This document shows positions 1-6,867 of a stretch of DNA of 64,000 bases, piece by piece. This DNA comes from Paenibacillus mangrovi (GTDB taxonomy: Bacteria; Bacillota; Bacilli; Paenibacillales; Paenibacillaceae). Numbering within the stretch: the stretch's first letter is position 1; every line of letters starts with the position of its first letter. A program made the translations under genes and the position numbers. The stretch lies in assembly GCF_022898935.1 (NCBI RefSeq), contig NZ_JALIRP010000015.1:33370-97369 (forward strand), in the 5' to 3' direction. The notes under the pieces were generated by a model. It saw only the letters and a program-made list of their open reading frames with translations. It was not told where the DNA came from and ran no database searches.

Positions 1-784
1 TGTAACCATCGTGGATTGTCGCTTCGAGCTGGGCAAGCCTGATTCCGGAAGAGAAGCCTACGAATCAGAGCATATTCCGGGAGCCGTATATCTTGATTTG
101 GAAAAAGATCTCTCCTCCCCTGTTCGCGAGCATGGCGGACGCCATCCACTTCCTGATCCGGAGCAATTAACCCGCACGCTTGCCCAAAAGGGAATTACAC
201 CTGAAACACGGATCATTGCTTATGACGATCAGGGCGGAATGTATGCTTCTCGCTTATGGTGGCTGCTAAGTTATCTGGGTCATAAAGAGGCTTTTGTTAT
301 GAACGAAGGATTTGCCGCGTGGAAGTCTGCAGGTTATCCGGTAACGGCCGATCAGCCGATTCGGGTGCCCTCGAGCTATACATATACGCTCCATCCGGAA
401 ATTCTTGCAAGTATGGAGGATGTACGGAATGCCGCAGGCACAGAAAATGTCATTGTCATCGACTCCCGCGACCCGCGCCGTTATCAAGGATTTGAAGAAA
501 CGATGGACAAGGCAGCTGGGCATATTCCGGGCGCCAAGAATAAGTTCTGGAAGCTGCTTCTGGATCAAGACGGAAAGTGGATAGCAGCGGATCAGCTCCA
601 GGAGCACTATGAAGAATTCCCGGCGGACAAAGAAATCATCGTCTATTGCGGATCAGGCGTATCCGCCTGCCCCAATTTCATTGGTCTGAAGGAAGCGGGA
701 TATACGAATGTGAAGCTGTATTCGGGAAGCTGGAGCGATTGGATTTCGTATGAGGAGAACCCGATTGCTACGGGAGAAGAGTAA
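1..784 (+). CDS. Thiosulfate/3-mercaptopyruvate sulfurtransferase, 5' end outside window
   Basis: Two-domain rhodanese-family enzyme that moves a sulfane sulfur from thiosulfate or mercaptopyruvate to a thiol or cyanide acceptor in the cytoplasm. The reading frame is open to base 2, and the first visible residues (VTIVDCRF) lie inside the N-terminal rhodanese fold, so the start codon is upstream of the window. The inactive N-terminal domain is followed by the catalytic domain from about residue 130 of the visible part. The active-site loop is CGSGVSA with Cys at about position 213; this CGSGV form is more typical of mercaptopyruvate sulfurtransferases than the CRKGV form of classical rhodaneses. 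The last 18 codons are repeated twice more downstream, near 2.0 and 3.15 kb. Confidence 0.93.
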   Translation, partial: VTIVDCRFELGKPDSGREAYESEHIPGAVYLDLEKDLSSPVREHGGRHPLPDPEQLTRTLAQKGITPETRIIAYDDQGGMYASRLWWLLSYLGHKEAFVMNEGFAAWKSAGYPVTADQPIRVPSSYTYTLHPEILASMEDVRNAAGTENVIVIDSRDPRRYQGFEETMDKAAGHIPGAKNKFWKLLLDQDGKWIAADQLQEHYEEFPADKEIIVYCGSGVSACPNFIGLKEAGYTNVKLYSGSWSDWISYEENPIATGEE

Positions 785-895
785 GAGCCAAAAGGCCGCA
801 TCGGACGCGGGTTTGGGGGCTGTGACAGGTTGTGAGCAAGTAACCTGTGCAGTCCTCTTTGGGCTTTCCGTTCAACAGCTTGCAAACAAGAAGTC
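726..895 (+). repeat. Repeat R1: sulfurtransferase 3' end plus downstream flank
   Basis: Bases 726-788 (last 18 codons, stop and a few bases) match 1992-2054 and 3125-3187 without gaps, with about 6 differences each. The flank 805-895 (GGGGGCTGTGACAG, then CCGTTCAACAGCTTGCAAAC) also matches 2080-2160. A decayed CCGC...GCGG hairpin at 795-810 corresponds to the intact terminator at 3191-3213. R1 is the copy inside the intact gene. Confidence 0.85.
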
Positions 896-1317
896 GAGGA
901 AAGCAGTTGCAAGCGGCTCGGAGCCAGCCACAGCAGGGCGGTCGGGTCAGGTTGTTGTTGAATGCTTGGAGGCTTTGTTTCCGTCAACCGTTCACGAGTT
1001 GCTGTTGCCACCGACATATGGATCGCTCCTCTCAAAATGGATGCAAAAAAGCCGCCGAAGCTATGGCGGCGATGAGCGGTATATTTATGAAAATTATAAA
1101 GTTTTCCCATCCAAGCGGACAAGGTATGCCCCTGCCTCTTTCCCGACGATACCTGTCAACAGCCTGCCAACAACCATTCAACAAGTTGTAAACAAGCCCA
1201 TATCCGTCCACAACCCAGCCCATCCACCTTCCGGGTACTATCTTACTCCACCCTGTGAAGAGGAGGTTCGAAAGTTCCCCCTCTTTTACGCCTGAAAGCC
1301 ATCTTGCCCCCAATCCG
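785..1317. other. Long intergenic region with degenerate repeats, no supported gene
   Basis: I see no convincing coding sequence. The open frames here have no good start sites and no recognisable family. The region holds the flank of repeat R1, degenerate copies of a 23-base motif of the type CCGTTCAACAGCTTGCAAAC at 868-890 and 1152-1196, and a minus-strand terminator hairpin at 1051-1070. Confidence 0.6.
1045..1070 (-). terminator. Intrinsic terminator, minus strand
   Basis: GCCGCC (1051-1056) pairs with GGCGGC (1065-1070). On the minus strand the hairpin is followed by a run of six T. It can end transcription from the DoxX-like gene, although it lies about 250 bases past that stop codon. 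Confidence 0.7.
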
Positions 1318-1677
1318 TTAGATCAGGAAGCCGAATACGAGCACAATGATGGACAAGGCGAGAAGGCCGAGGCAATTCATCCAAAACTCTTGCTTCAGGA
1401 AACGTGCCCTGATGTGAGCATACGATGCTGACAAGAAATACAGAATGACCGCCACATTGGCGGCGAGAGCCACGCCCGGAATCCAAATCCCTGCGACGAG
1501 ACCCGCTGTTGCAGCAAGCTTGATGACGATCAAAGTCCACCACCAATCATGTGGGAAATTGACTCCGTTAAGACAATTGCGTATAAAGGCAGGAGGTTTG
1601 ATTGAGACGATTGCATCAAAGAGCAGTACAGCTGCGAGGAGAGCACTCAACCACCAAGGATCAGGGACAAGCTTCAT
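1318..1677 (-). CDS. DoxX-like small membrane protein
   Basis: A 119-residue integral membrane protein with four predicted hydrophobic helices, resembling the DoxX-like family (DoxX_2). I see no catalytic motif. Members are often linked to redox or quinone-related functions, but the role here is unknown. I place the start at the ATG at 1677 because AAAGGAAAG lies about 8 bases upstream; the longer frame from 1713 has no ribosome binding site. It is a lone gene on the minus strand between two copies of the sulfurtransferase tail repeat, so it may be part of an inserted block. Confidence 0.75.
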   Translation of the reverse strand: MKLVPDPWWLSALLAAVLLFDAIVSIKPPAFIRNCLNGVNFPHDWWWTLIVIKLAATAGLVAGIWIPGVALAANVAVILYFLSASYAHIRARFLKQEFWMNCLGLLALSIIVLVFGFLI

Positions 1678-2234
1678 GTTGTACCACTTTCCTTTCATAT
1701 ATATAGGGTTCAACTGAAGAATATCATGTCCTTAGTAAAACATATCCAAAATCTGGTTTTCAATCGGCTCGACCCAGCCACAGGGGTATACTTCGCCTTG
1801 GCTCAAACCATACTGTTCAGCCAGCCCCGTCCTCCACGGGGTTCTTGCTCTTGAATTGCTTCCAAGCGTAGCCAAGGGGGATCGTTGCACATGGGCGCCG
1901 GCATGTCCTTCGAGGTATTCCCGCCGCGCTGATGGAACCCCTACTTTTCGGCGTTGGAACTATTCAAGAATAGAGGTTCGTGGGGGAATAAGAAGCTGGT
2001 CGGATTGGATTTCGTATGAGGAGAACCCTATTGCTGCGGGAGAAGAATAAGAGCTGAGAGGCTGATTCAGAAAACGGGGGCGGGGGCTGTGACAGATTGC
2101 CGGGAGGTGGACTTTTGTAGCCCTCTTTTGGATTTCCGTTCAACAGTTTGCAAACAGAAGATATAAAATAATCCAGACAATTAGCCTGTGATCGGAAAGA
2201 ATATGTTAAAATGGCAAGAGCAAAATGAGATAAC
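1678..2234. other. Intergenic region with second tail repeat, no supported gene
   Basis: This stretch contains no supported gene. It holds a small CCCCGT/ACGGGG hairpin near 1824-1841, the palindromic element plus sulfurtransferase tail (1906-2054), and a flank matching R1 (2080-2160). The 64-codon open frame starting at 1856 is chimeric: an unrecognised stretch followed by the last 18 sulfurtransferase codons. I do not consider it a gene. Confidence 0.6.
1906..2160 (+). repeat. Repeat R2: palindromic element L + sulfurtransferase tail + flank
   Basis: Bases 1906-2054 align end to end with 3039-3187 (both 149 bases, roughly 80-85% identical by eye). The first part, L (1906-1991), is not in R1 and folds on itself: TATTCCC pairs with GGGAATA and AACCCCTA with TAGAGGTT. 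The second part encodes SWSDWISYEENPIAAGEE plus stop. Against R1 its differences are mostly synonymous (AGC to TCG for Ser, CCG to CCT for Pro). Bases 2080-2160 continue to match the R1 flank. Confidence 0.85.
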
Positions 2235-2262
2235 TTGTGAATCAGTTCAAATCGCCTATGAT
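2235..2262 (+). promoter_or_regulatory. Candidate promoter of the cat gene
   Basis: TTGTGA (2235-2240) and TATGAT (2257-2262) are separated by 16 bases, a plausible housekeeping-sigma promoter upstream of the cat leader. It rests on the sequence match only. Confidence 0.5.
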
Positions 2263-2310
2263 GGGAAACTTAGGAAGGTTCAACGGCCAGCACAAAAATA
2301 GACGAGGAAT

Positions 2311-2372
2311 GTGAATGAGGATATGGTTAAAGCAGTCGATGGTCCCTCCTAAAACAAAAAATTTTAGGAGGG
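2311..2372 (+). promoter_or_regulatory. cat translational attenuator: leader peptide and SD-sequestering hairpin
   Basis: CCCTCCTAAAA (2344-2354) and TTTTAGGAGGG (2362-2372) form a perfect 11-bp stem with a 7-base loop, burying the Shine-Dalgarno sequence of the cat gene. A short leader frame reads GTG at 2311 or ATG at 2323 through MVKAVDGPS to TAA at 2350-2352, inside the 5' arm. In staphylococcal and Bacillus cat genes a ribosome stalled by chloramphenicol on such a leader opens the hairpin; MVKAVD resembles the MVKTD leader start of cat-86. A second frame from ATG 2315 has better spacing from GAGGAAT, so the exact leader start is uncertain. Confidence 0.8.
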
Positions 2373-2378
2373 TGAAAG

Positions 2379-3038
2379 ATGATTTTCAATCCGATTGATA
2401 TTGATAGTTGGACCAGAAAACCTTATTTTGAACATTATTTAAACCATGTAAGATGTACCTACAGCATGACCGCCGATATTGACATCACCTTGTTGCGGGC
2501 AGAACTGAAGTCCATGGGGATTAAGTTATATCCAGCTTTGATCTATATGATTACGACGGTGGTTAATCGCCACTGCGAATTCCGAACTTGCTTTGATTCG
2601 GAGGGTCGGTTGGGCGTTTGGGATCGTATGTCTCCCAGCTTCACCATATTTTATGAGGAGGATAAGACTTTCTCTAGTATATGGACTCCATTCAGCGAGG
2701 AGTTTCAAACGTTTTACGATCGTTACCTTCAAGAGATAGAAACGTACAAGAATACGAAGCAGTTATTCCCTGACACGAACGAACCGCCGAACACGTTCCC
2801 AATTTCTAGCATCCCTTGGGTTAGCTTTACTGGATTTAACTTGATTGTCAACACCGGGGGAACCTATTTGCTGCCCATATTTACTATAGGAAAATACCAT
2901 TGGCAGGATCAAAAGGTATTGCTGCCTTTATCGGTGCAATTCCATCATGCAGTTTGCGACGGTTACCATGCCGGCGTGTTATTTAATGAGCTTCAAGAAT
3001 TGGCGGTGGGTTGTAAGAGCTGGCTGGCAGGTAAATGA
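2379..3038 (+). CDS. cat: Chloramphenicol O-acetyltransferase, type A
   Basis: Cytoplasmic trimeric enzyme that acetylates the 3-hydroxyl of chloramphenicol with acetyl-CoA and so inactivates the drug. The 219-residue length is typical. The signature HHAVCDGYHAG carries the catalytic His at residue 190 and the structural Asp at 194. The ATG follows AGGAGGG by 6 bases, and that site is sequestered in the attenuator hairpin, which implies inducible expression. The gene with its promoter and attenuator lies between two 149-base direct repeats (1906-2054 and 3039-3187), with R3 starting right after the stop codon. Apart from its regulatory leader it has no operon partner. Confidence 0.94.
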   Translation: MIFNPIDIDSWTRKPYFEHYLNHVRCTYSMTADIDITLLRAELKSMGIKLYPALIYMITTVVNRHCEFRTCFDSEGRLGVWDRMSPSFTIFYEEDKTFSSIWTPFSEEFQTFYDRYLQEIETYKNTKQLFPDTNEPPNTFPISSIPWVSFTGFNLIVNTGGTYLLPIFTIGKYHWQDQKVLLPLSVQFHHAVCDGYHAGVLFNELQELAVGCKSWLAGK

Positions 3039-3187
3039 TCCTCCGAGGCATTCCCACCGCGCTGATTGGACCCCCTACTTTCAACGTTGGAACCCTCCGA
3101 ACATAGGGGTTCGTGGGGGGATAAGAAGCTGGAGCGATTAGATTTCGTATGAGGAGAACCCGATCGCGACAGGAGAAGAATAAAAGA
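3039..3187 (+). repeat. Repeat R3: palindromic element L + sulfurtransferase tail
   Basis: Same organisation as R2. L runs 3039-3124 and the gene tail 3125-3187. In the tail the second Trp codon of SWSDW has become TAG, while the remaining differences from R1 are synonymous (ATT/ATC, GCT/GCG, ACG/ACA, GAG/GAA). The L-to-tail junction is at the same base as in R2, so L plus tail was already a unit before R2 and R3 diverged. Confidence 0.85.
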
Positions 3188-3213
3188 AAAAAGCCCGCGC
3201 TGGACGCGGGCTT
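3185..3213. terminator. Bidirectional terminator, VOC gene / former sulfurtransferase tail
   Basis: AAGCCCGCG (3191-3199) pairs perfectly with CGCGGGCTT (3205-3213), loop CTGGA. On the minus strand it is followed by a T-rich run and ends the VOC gene. A similar hairpin with loop TTGGA occurs at 4811-4829, and a decayed version follows R1 near 795-810. Confidence 0.85.
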
Positions 3214-3220
3214 CTAGTCA

Positions 3221-3604
3221 TTATTCAGTTACTTTTTCTATTACGGCAAAGTAATTTTCTTCATGATCTGCAAAATTAAATACTCTGCCGGAAGGCAAGT
3301 TTACTATTTCTCCGACTTTTACGTTTTTGTTTGATAAGTCGCCATGTAATTGGTCTAGATTTTCCGTAAAAAACATTAAAGAGGGTGTGCCGAGATTTAA
3401 TCCAGGTGACATTTTAGCAACGAATTCCTTATTATGGAGAACAATGCTTGTGTCTGCACCTTTAGGAGCAATTTCAATCCATCTAAATCCTTCACCATTA
3501 TTCTCTTCTGCAATTACATGAAATCCTACTTTTTCTGTCCAAAAACCCACTGCTTCATCTTGGTTATTTACATACAACATAATTTGCCCAACTTTACTAA
3601 TCAT
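3221..3604 (-). CDS. VOC/glyoxalase-superfamily protein
   Basis: A 127-residue single VOC (vicinal oxygen chelate) domain protein of the glyoxalase/bleomycin-resistance type. It begins MISKVGQIMLYV and shows the paired beta-alpha-beta-beta-beta modules (NNQDEAVGFWTEKVGF; ENLDQLHGDL; FADHEENYFAVIE). I start it at the ATG at 3604 because AAAGGAG lies about 11 bases upstream; the open frame extends further upstream but overlaps the next gene and lacks a site. It is third in a minus-strand group after ArsR and the AHSA1-type protein. The substrate cannot be told from sequence. Confidence 0.82.
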   Translation of the reverse strand: MISKVGQIMLYVNNQDEAVGFWTEKVGFHVIAEENNGEGFRWIEIAPKGADTSIVLHNKEFVAKMSPGLNLGTPSLMFFTENLDQLHGDLSNKNVKVGEIVNLPSGRVFNFADHEENYFAVIEKVTE

Positions 3605-3717
3605 TGATTTTTTCACTCCTTTGTAAAAGTAATTACCAAACTCGATGCTCCTAATCTTTACTATAGGTGCAGGTTCCTTTACAGAACCGCCTACAACCGT
3701 CGCCCCCCCCATATTCC

Positions 3718-4233
3718 TTATATGGCCTCGTTCAGACGCTCCTCCAGACGATCCCAAGTTTCTGTGATTCCTTGTAACATCCCCATGTCCATTACGGTCT
3801 TGAGGGCCTCCGCTGATACATATTCGGAACGGCTGACCAGCTTCGTCTTGCCGCCTAGATCGATGAATTCCATCGTGGTCTCGGTCGACGGCATGGTCTC
3901 GTTCGAATTGCCCTCGGCATCCGAGAAGTAATCGGTGTAGACGATCTTCTCCGGTTCGACAATTTCCTTATAAACGCCTTTACCCCAAGATTCCATACCG
4001 TAAAATTGACCTAGGTTCTGATCGATACACTTCATGCAGTAGTGCCAAACGCCACCCGGCCGGAAATCGACGTTGCAAACCGGAAGCTCCCAGCCTCTAG
4101 GTCCCCACCAACGCTTGAGATGCTCAGCCTCTTTAAACATCTTGAACACGAGATCACGCGGCGCGTCAAAAACGCGCTCCAGCACCAGCACCCGATCGTT
4201 CTCTACCCTCGAAACCATTTCATTGTTTGACAT
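3718..4233 (-). CDS. SRPBCC/AHSA1-family START-like domain protein
   Basis: A 171-residue protein of the activator-of-Hsp90-ATPase homologue (AHSA1/YndB) type, a helix-grip fold that binds hydrophobic small molecules. Typical features are RVFDAPRDLVFKMF near residue 20, the LKRWWGP motif near 40, FRPGGVWHY near 57, and TTMEFIDLGGKTKL in the later strands. It sits 12 bases downstream of the ArsR gene on the same strand, the usual ArsR-SRPBCC operon arrangement, so it is probably controlled by that repressor. The ligand is unknown. Confidence 0.85.
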   Translation of the reverse strand: MSNNEMVSRVENDRVLVLERVFDAPRDLVFKMFKEAEHLKRWWGPRGWELPVCNVDFRPGGVWHYCMKCIDQNLGQFYGMESWGKGVYKEIVEPEKIVYTDYFSDAEGNSNETMPSTETTMEFIDLGGKTKLVSRSEYVSAEALKTVMDMGMLQGITETWDRLEERLNEAI

Positions 4234-4245
4234 TGTAATTCCTCC

Positions 4246-4617
4246 TCATCCATTTGAGTGATCTTGTGATTTTTCCTTGTTTTGCAGTTCCCGTAAGTAG
4301 TCTTCCAAATTGTCGAATCTGTCTTCCATGACGCGCTGGAAGGACTTTACCCAAGAGTCCAGCGCTTGGAAGGGCTCGGCCCGGAGCTTGTAGATCCGGC
4401 GGTTGGCTTCGGCCTTCACTTCCAAAATCCCGCTATCGCTAAGCACCTTCAAATGCTTCGAGGCTTGGGGTTGTCGAAGCCCCAGCCGGTTGGCAATTTC
4501 TCCCACAGTCATTGGACCGTCGCGCAAAAGTTCCACGATATTCATGCGATTCGGTTCGGCCAATGCACTCAGCGTCGTCATGTCCATGCCCGGATTCTTC
4601 CCCGACATGTCGCTCAC
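4246..4617 (-). CDS. ArsR/SmtB-family transcriptional regulator
   Basis: A 123-residue winged-helix repressor. The helix-turn-helix is seen in MTVGEIANRLGLRQPQASKHLKVLSD; residues 13-25 (MTTLSALAEPNRM) form the usual N-terminal helix. No CxC metal site is present, so it probably does not sense arsenic or zinc in the classical way and belongs to the ArsR subgroup paired with SRPBCC proteins. It leads the operon with the START and VOC genes. Two candidate operator palindromes and a strong promoter precede it. Confidence 0.9.
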   Translation of the reverse strand: MSDMSGKNPGMDMTTLSALAEPNRMNIVELLRDGPMTVGEIANRLGLRQPQASKHLKVLSDSGILEVKAEANRRIYKLRAEPFQALDSWVKSFQRVMEDRFDNLEDYLRELQNKEKSQDHSNG

Positions 4618-4638
4618 CTCATTCAGTGATGTCCTATC

Positions 4639-4714
4639 TGGTAATCATCTACTCAATTACCACGATAATCTTCGTGTTAATTATAATATACCCTATAAGG
4701 AATATTCCTGTCAA
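4639..4714 (-). promoter_or_regulatory. Promoter and candidate operators of the ArsR operon
   Basis: On the minus strand TTGACA (4709-4714) and TATATT (4685-4690) are spaced by 18 bases, a near-consensus promoter. The spacer holds the palindrome GGAATATTCC (4699-4708). Further down, TGGTAAT (4639-4645) and ATTACCA (4656-4662) form a 7-bp inverted repeat spaced by 10 bases. Either could bind the ArsR product. Confidence 0.7.
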
Positions 4715-4810
4715 TGAATATAAAAAAATAAAATAGCACCACCGAAATAAATTGAAACTCAAACATTCATCATATTAGAGACCCAATATGCTGGGTGTAC
4801 AAGACGAAGA

Positions 4811-4840
4811 GCCTGCGTTGGACGCAGGCCCTTTCTTTAC
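4811..4840. terminator. Terminator hairpin of the TTGGA-loop family
   Basis: GCCTGCG (4811-4817), loop TTGGA, CGCAGGC (4823-4829), followed on the plus strand by CCTTTCTTT. It resembles the hairpin at 3191-3213. The interval 4618-4977 otherwise holds only the ArsR promoter region and no gene. Confidence 0.6.
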
Positions 4841-4977
4841 TAATCTCCAATATCTTCTGCGGAGTTAGGCTATTCATATCAAGCTCCCTAGCCACTAGAT
4901 GGTTAGGAAGTATCGTGAAAGAACATTAGTAATATAACAGCAACTTAAAGATTTCGGCTAGTTTTCATGGTTGACAC

Positions 4978-5784
4978 CTATTGATACCATATACCAACAC
5001 CCGTATCCCCACTAGGCAAAGCGATTACTCGAACTCGATAGGTTTCATCATTGAACCATTTAACCTCCTGCTCTTCAAGATTCTTCTCTTTTCGAATATA
5101 TTTCATGATATCATCGACAGTATCCGATTTGATCTTCTGGCGGAGAATATCTTCAACCTCTTGGATTTGCATCTCATAATTACCGTTTACGCGGTCCTTT
5201 GCCAATCCTAAGATCAGCAAAGCTCTATTCTTCGTACCGTATTCATCATAGTCACCTCGGTCAATATTTAACTCCGATCCCGTAAACAGCGCTACCTTGA
5301 AACCGTACATATCCTTAATAATGACTTTATCATCCCCTGTACTGCCTGTGTACTCTGGAGTACTGATATAGACGGTATTAATCGTCTTATCATATTTTAA
5401 AGTTGCCCCTAGACCCTCGCTAACGAATCGCAACGGAACGAAGGTACGAGTATCTTTCAGCATTGCCGTGGAATCCATACTCTGCTTCTTGCCATCCAAG
5501 TCGTACTCTTTCTTGCCAACCACTAGCGTCATGGTCTTTTTTCCTTGCTTCAATGTCGCTGTTCTCGTCTCGTTATCCCAGCCAACCTCAGCCCCCAGCG
5601 CCTCACTTACAAACCGTATGGGTACTTGCACCCTGTTACTGGCATCAACAAATGGCTGTGCATCAGGAAACAACACCCGTTCTCCATCAACCACCACCCT
5701 CAATGGCAGTGCCGCATACGTGAGTGTTGGAACTAGCAAGTAGATCAGCAAAAATAGCGTAAATGTGATTTTTAATTTTTTCAT
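4978..5784 (-). CDS. Exported protein with copper amine oxidase N-terminal (stalk) domains
   Basis: A 268-residue secreted protein starting with an Sec signal peptide (KKLK, hydrophobic core, cleavage after about residue 24, TYA). Two Cu_amine_oxidN1 stalk repeats follow, marked by VPIRFVSEALGAEVGWD and VPLRFVSEGLGATLKYD. This domain is very common in Paenibacillus cell-surface proteins and is not itself an amine oxidase. The C-terminal 110 residues are unrecognised. The start is the ATG at 5784, 8 bases after GGAGGT. The upstream lipoprotein frame overlaps this gene by 98 bases, probably because it has lost its own stop. Confidence 0.85.
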   Translation of the reverse strand: MKKLKITFTLFLLIYLLVPTLTYAALPLRVVVDGERVLFPDAQPFVDASNRVQVPIRFVSEALGAEVGWDNETRTATLKQGKKTMTLVVGKKEYDLDGKKQSMDSTAMLKDTRTFVPLRFVSEGLGATLKYDKTINTVYISTPEYTGSTGDDKVIIKDMYGFKVALFTGSELNIDRGDYDEYGTKNRALLILGLAKDRVNGNYEMQIQEVEDILRQKIKSDTVDDIMKYIRKEKNLEEQEVKWFNDETYRVRVIALPSGDTGVGIWYQ

Positions 5785-6412
5785 TATAAGAACCTCCATC
5801 ATTCTTTAGCTTCGTGCTCTTTACCCTTTCTTCTTTCCAAATATCAAAGCCTTTGTGCAACTCTTCATTTGTTGTTACTATTTGACCTTGCTCATCAATA
5901 TCAATACCGTTCGCAGTAACCAAATTCAGTTTTCCCTGCTCATTTTCTTCATCTTTGAAATAATTAATTACGGTCATATCTGAATTTTTAGCTTCGTCAA
6001 ATCGATCGTATGCACCGGGCGTAATATACCAGATGGAGATGCTGCTTCTCATGTATTTATGGTCTGCCAGCTTCTGTGCGAATGCTTTATATTTATCAAT
6101 CTCAGCTTGTTCATCCATGTCGCCGTTACTGTTGATGAAGCGTTCACAATTTAAATACACCTGCACCAGCTGCCAATTCATCGGATATAACTTCAGAAAC
6201 TGTTCATAGGACATATTGGTATCCGAATGTTCTGGATATGTCATACCTGTATCATTGGACACCTCGACCCTGCTCTCTCCCCAGATGCTGTTCGCCATTT
6301 CTGTAATTGGCTGTACAGCCGCTTTCTCATCCTTCGATTCACAACCTATCATGCTGAATATTGATAAGAACCCGATTAGGGCCAACACCGCCATCTTCGA
6401 AGAACACTTCAA
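5687..6412 (-). CDS. Putative lipoprotein, probable frameshift near the 3' end
   Basis: A 241-residue frame beginning with a lipoprotein signal peptide; the lipobox ends in SMIGC (Cys at about residue 24). The mature part is acidic and not recognised. The last 35 or so residues are translated from the ribosome binding site and signal-peptide region of the next gene in another frame. A one-base indel in the A/G-rich stretch just before 5823 would bring the TAA at 5821-5823 into use, giving a natural end about 35 bases before the next start. I therefore think the 3' end is frameshifted or the sequence has an indel there. The two genes probably form an operon. Confidence 0.65.
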   Translation of the reverse strand: MKCSSKMAVLALIGFLSIFSMIGCESKDEKAAVQPITEMANSIWGESRVEVSNDTGMTYPEHSDTNMSYEQFLKLYPMNWQLVQVYLNCERFINSNGDMDEQAEIDKYKAFAQKLADHKYMRSSISIWYITPGAYDRFDEAKNSDMTVINYFKDEENEQGKLNLVTANGIDIDEQGQIVTTNEELHKGFDIWKEERVKSTKLKNDGGSYNEKIKNHIYAIFADLLASSNTHVCGTAIEGGG

Positions 6413-6459
6413 ACGATCACTCCTGTTCTGTTTTGAATCTTCCTCCTTACTTTGAAGCC

Positions 6460-6494
6460 CGGGTGAAATAATATTTAATTGTATATTTCACCCG
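6460..6494. promoter_or_regulatory. Perfect 11-bp inverted repeat upstream of the lipoprotein gene
   Basis: CGGGTGAAATA (6460-6470) and TATTTCACCCG (6484-6494) are separated by 13 bases, about 50 bases upstream of the lipoprotein start. It could be an operator or a leader hairpin; there is no T-run next to it on either strand. Confidence 0.55.
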
Positions 6495-6520
6495 CTTTCA
6501 ATTGATTCCTCTATCTATAC

Positions 6521-6563
6521 AAAAAAACGCATGGCCACCTTACTTTTGTAAGATAACCATGCG
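6521..6563 (-). terminator. Hairpin with T-run on the minus strand
   Basis: CGCATGG (6528-6534) pairs with CCATGCG (6557-6563), with TTAC/GTAA inside. The minus strand continues with seven T. No minus-strand gene lies immediately upstream, so it may be a leader attenuator for the lipoprotein operon or a leftover terminator. Confidence 0.55.
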
Positions 6564-6767
6564 GATGCTAAATTTATTAGAGATGGTTCGGGCTAGCCAT
6601 TACAGATTTAAAACGCACGATGAAACCTCAGCCAGAGATAATTTATCATGAATATATCTCTAATTGTAGATTATATTTTTTCCTTTTTTTACTGTTATAT
6701 TTGGCACAACGGATTATTTAAATAGGATGTACCCGCGATAAACGAGAGATTGTGAGCAGGTTTGTTA

Positions 6768-6818
6768 TTGACAAATATTAGAAGCCAAATTACATTATTA
6801 TTGACTGATGCAGTCAAT
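6768..6818 (+). promoter_or_regulatory. Promoter with TetR-type operator for the hydrolase-tetR operon
   Basis: TTGACA (6768-6773), 17 bases, TACATT (6791-6796) form a good promoter. ATTGACTG (6800-6807), ATG, CAGTCAAT (6811-6818) is a perfect 8-bp palindrome just downstream of the -10, where a repressor would block initiation. The TetR protein encoded as second gene is the obvious candidate binder. The rest of 6564-6767 holds nothing I recognise. Confidence 0.75.
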
Positions 6819-6867
6819 CAATAAATTGCTGTGATGGACTAAATATGTTATTAGGGGGACTTATGAT

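Noticed and set aside
750..1295. Open frames of 114-181 codons after the sulfurtransferase gene
   Set aside because: They begin inside the sulfurtransferase gene or lack start sites, have repetitive unlikely composition and match no family.
1856..2050. 64-codon open frame ending in sulfurtransferase residues
   Set aside because: It is a chimera of the palindromic element and the duplicated gene tail, with no ribosome binding site; not a gene.
1906..3187. Integron-like cassette array (cat and doxX-like genes between repeats)
   Set aside because: The repeats contain a coding gene tail, there are no matching RYYYAAC/GTTRRRY core pairs at both ends and no integron integrase.
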